A stretch of DNA of 5,230 bases from Bacillota bacterium. Lineage in GTDB: Bacteria > Bacillota > Sulfobacillia > JAJZYS01 > JAJYTV01. Below the pieces are notes generated by a model. That model worked only from the letters and a program-made list of their open reading frames with translations, was not told where the DNA came from and did no database searches. Within the stretch, counting starts at the first letter, position 1. Each line of letters begins with the position of its first letter. The position numbers and the translations under genes are program-made. The stretch covers positions 1-5,230 of the forward strand of contig JAJZIE010000188.1 in assembly GCA_021810725.1 (NCBI GenBank). The letters are read 5' to 3'. Shown in pieces: positions 4,530 to 5,230 of this stretch.

Positions 4530-5230
4530 TCAGAACAAGGTCATCTGGTCGGTCGCGGGCAGGCCGCCCAGCGCCCCCAGCGACTGCAAGGTCTCGAGCA
4601 CCGGCCGCGGCACCCTGCCCCGCTCCCGCAGGTCCGCCAAGGACGTGAACGGCCGCTCGGAGCGCGCCTCGGCAAGCTGGTGCGCACCGTTCGGCCCGAG
4701 GCCGGCCAAGGCCACGAGCGGCGGGCGGATGAGCTTTTGGCCGATCGGCAGGAACAGCCTTTCGTCCGACTCCGTGAGGTCGAGCGGCGCGAAGCGGATG
4801 CCCCGCAGGCGCATCTCCCGCACCACCTCGAGAATAGTCGCGACACTGCGCTCGCGCGCCGTCGCCCCGCGGTTCTGCTCGATCTCCTGGCGCCTGCGCT
4901 GAAGTTCCTCCGGGTCGAGCCCCGCGAGGCTCGTGTCGAACTCGCCGGCCCGCACGCTCAGGTAGGTGGCGTAATAGGCCTCCGGGTGGTGGACCTTGAA
5001 GTAGGCGATGCGCACGGCCATCATCACGTAGGCTGCGGCGTGGGCCTTCGGGAACATGTAGCCGATCTTTTGGCACGAGCCGATGTACCAGTCGGGCACC
5101 TGGTGGGCGCGCATCTCGGACTCCTGATCCGGGGTGAGGCCCTTGCCTTTGCGCACGCGCTCCGTGATCTGGAAGGCATGGCTCGGCGGCAGGCCCCAGG
5201 CGATCAGGTTCAGAAGGATGTCCTCGCGCG
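4530..5230 (-). CDS. polC: DNA polymerase III PolC-type, C-terminal 232 residues (N-terminus beyond right edge)
   Basis: PolC is the replicative DNA polymerase alpha subunit of Bacillota, with built-in 3'-5' exonuclease. Only the C-terminal part is in view, open from the right edge to TGA 4532-4530. It begins REDILLNLIAWGLPPSHAFQ, then VRKGKG, VPDWYIGSCQKIGYMFPKAH, AAAYVMMAVRIAYFKVHHPE and YYATYLSVRAGEFD. This YMFPKAHAAAYV block marks PolC rather than DnaE. Further on, LVALAGLGPNGAHQLAEA with PFTSLADLRERG resembles the helix-hairpin-helix DNA-binding segment, and the protein ends in QMTLF, matching the QxxLF beta-clamp binding motif expected at a PolC C-terminus. A GTG at 5156 is internal and is not a start. 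In related genomes polC directly precedes rimP on the same strand; here the two are separated by an opposite-strand catalase gene. Confidence 0.97.
   Translation of the reverse strand, partial: REDILLNLIAWGLPPSHAFQITERVRKGKGLTPDQESEMRAHQVPDWYIGSCQKIGYMFPKAHAAAYVMMAVRIAYFKVHHPEAYYATYLSVRAGEFDTSLAGLDPEELQRRRQEIEQNRGATARERSVATILEVVREMRLRGIRFAPLDLTESDERLFLPIGQKLIRPPLVALAGLGPNGAHQLAEARSERPFTSLADLRERGRVPRPVLETLQSLGALGGLPATDQMTLF

Noticed and set aside
5154..5156. GTG as a start of a short 208-residue gene
   Set aside because: The frame continues upstream to the window edge with good PolC sequence, so GTG is an internal Val codon.

Overview
The window reads as a chromosomal housekeeping region from a high-GC member of the Bacillota (Firmicutes). 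Three things point there: a PolC-type (not DnaE-type) DNA polymerase III C-terminus, the gene order polC / rimP / nusA / ylxR / ylxQ / infB that is typical of that phylum, and a short NusA that ends after its second KH domain. Base composition is roughly two-thirds G+C by eye. This suits GC-rich lineages such as Limnochordia, Symbiobacterium or Thermaerobacter-like bacteria, but the sequence alone does not fix the genus.

Layout, left to right. Positions 1-1320 (minus) hold the N-terminal 440 residues of translation initiation factor IF-2 (infB), cut by the left edge inside its GTPase domain. Positions 1319-1600 (minus) encode an L7Ae-family YlxQ protein whose frame has no stop where the family normally ends and stays open deep into infB. 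Positions 1597-1866 (minus) are ylxR/rnpM, 1870-2898 (minus) nusA, and 2911-3369 (minus) rimP. These minus-strand genes are tightly packed, with gaps of 3 and 12 bases or overlaps, and look like one operon linking 30S maturation (RimP), transcription elongation/termination (NusA), RNA-binding accessory proteins (YlxR, YlxQ) and translation initiation (IF-2).

Positions 3370-3724 are a non-coding divergent region with three GC-rich hairpins and one weak promoter candidate. Positions 3725-4492 (plus) encode a complete dimanganese catalase with all five metal ligands. A strong perfect hairpin at 4501-4527 separates it from the convergent end of polC (4530-5230, minus, only the C-terminal 232 residues in view).

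The two most unusual points are the opposite-strand Mn-catalase gene set between polC and the rimP-nusA-infB operon, and the missing ylxQ stop codon, which leaves a 1.1-kb same-strand overlap with infB. I see no mobile element, CRISPR array, tRNA or rRNA, and no convincing undescribed multi-gene system.
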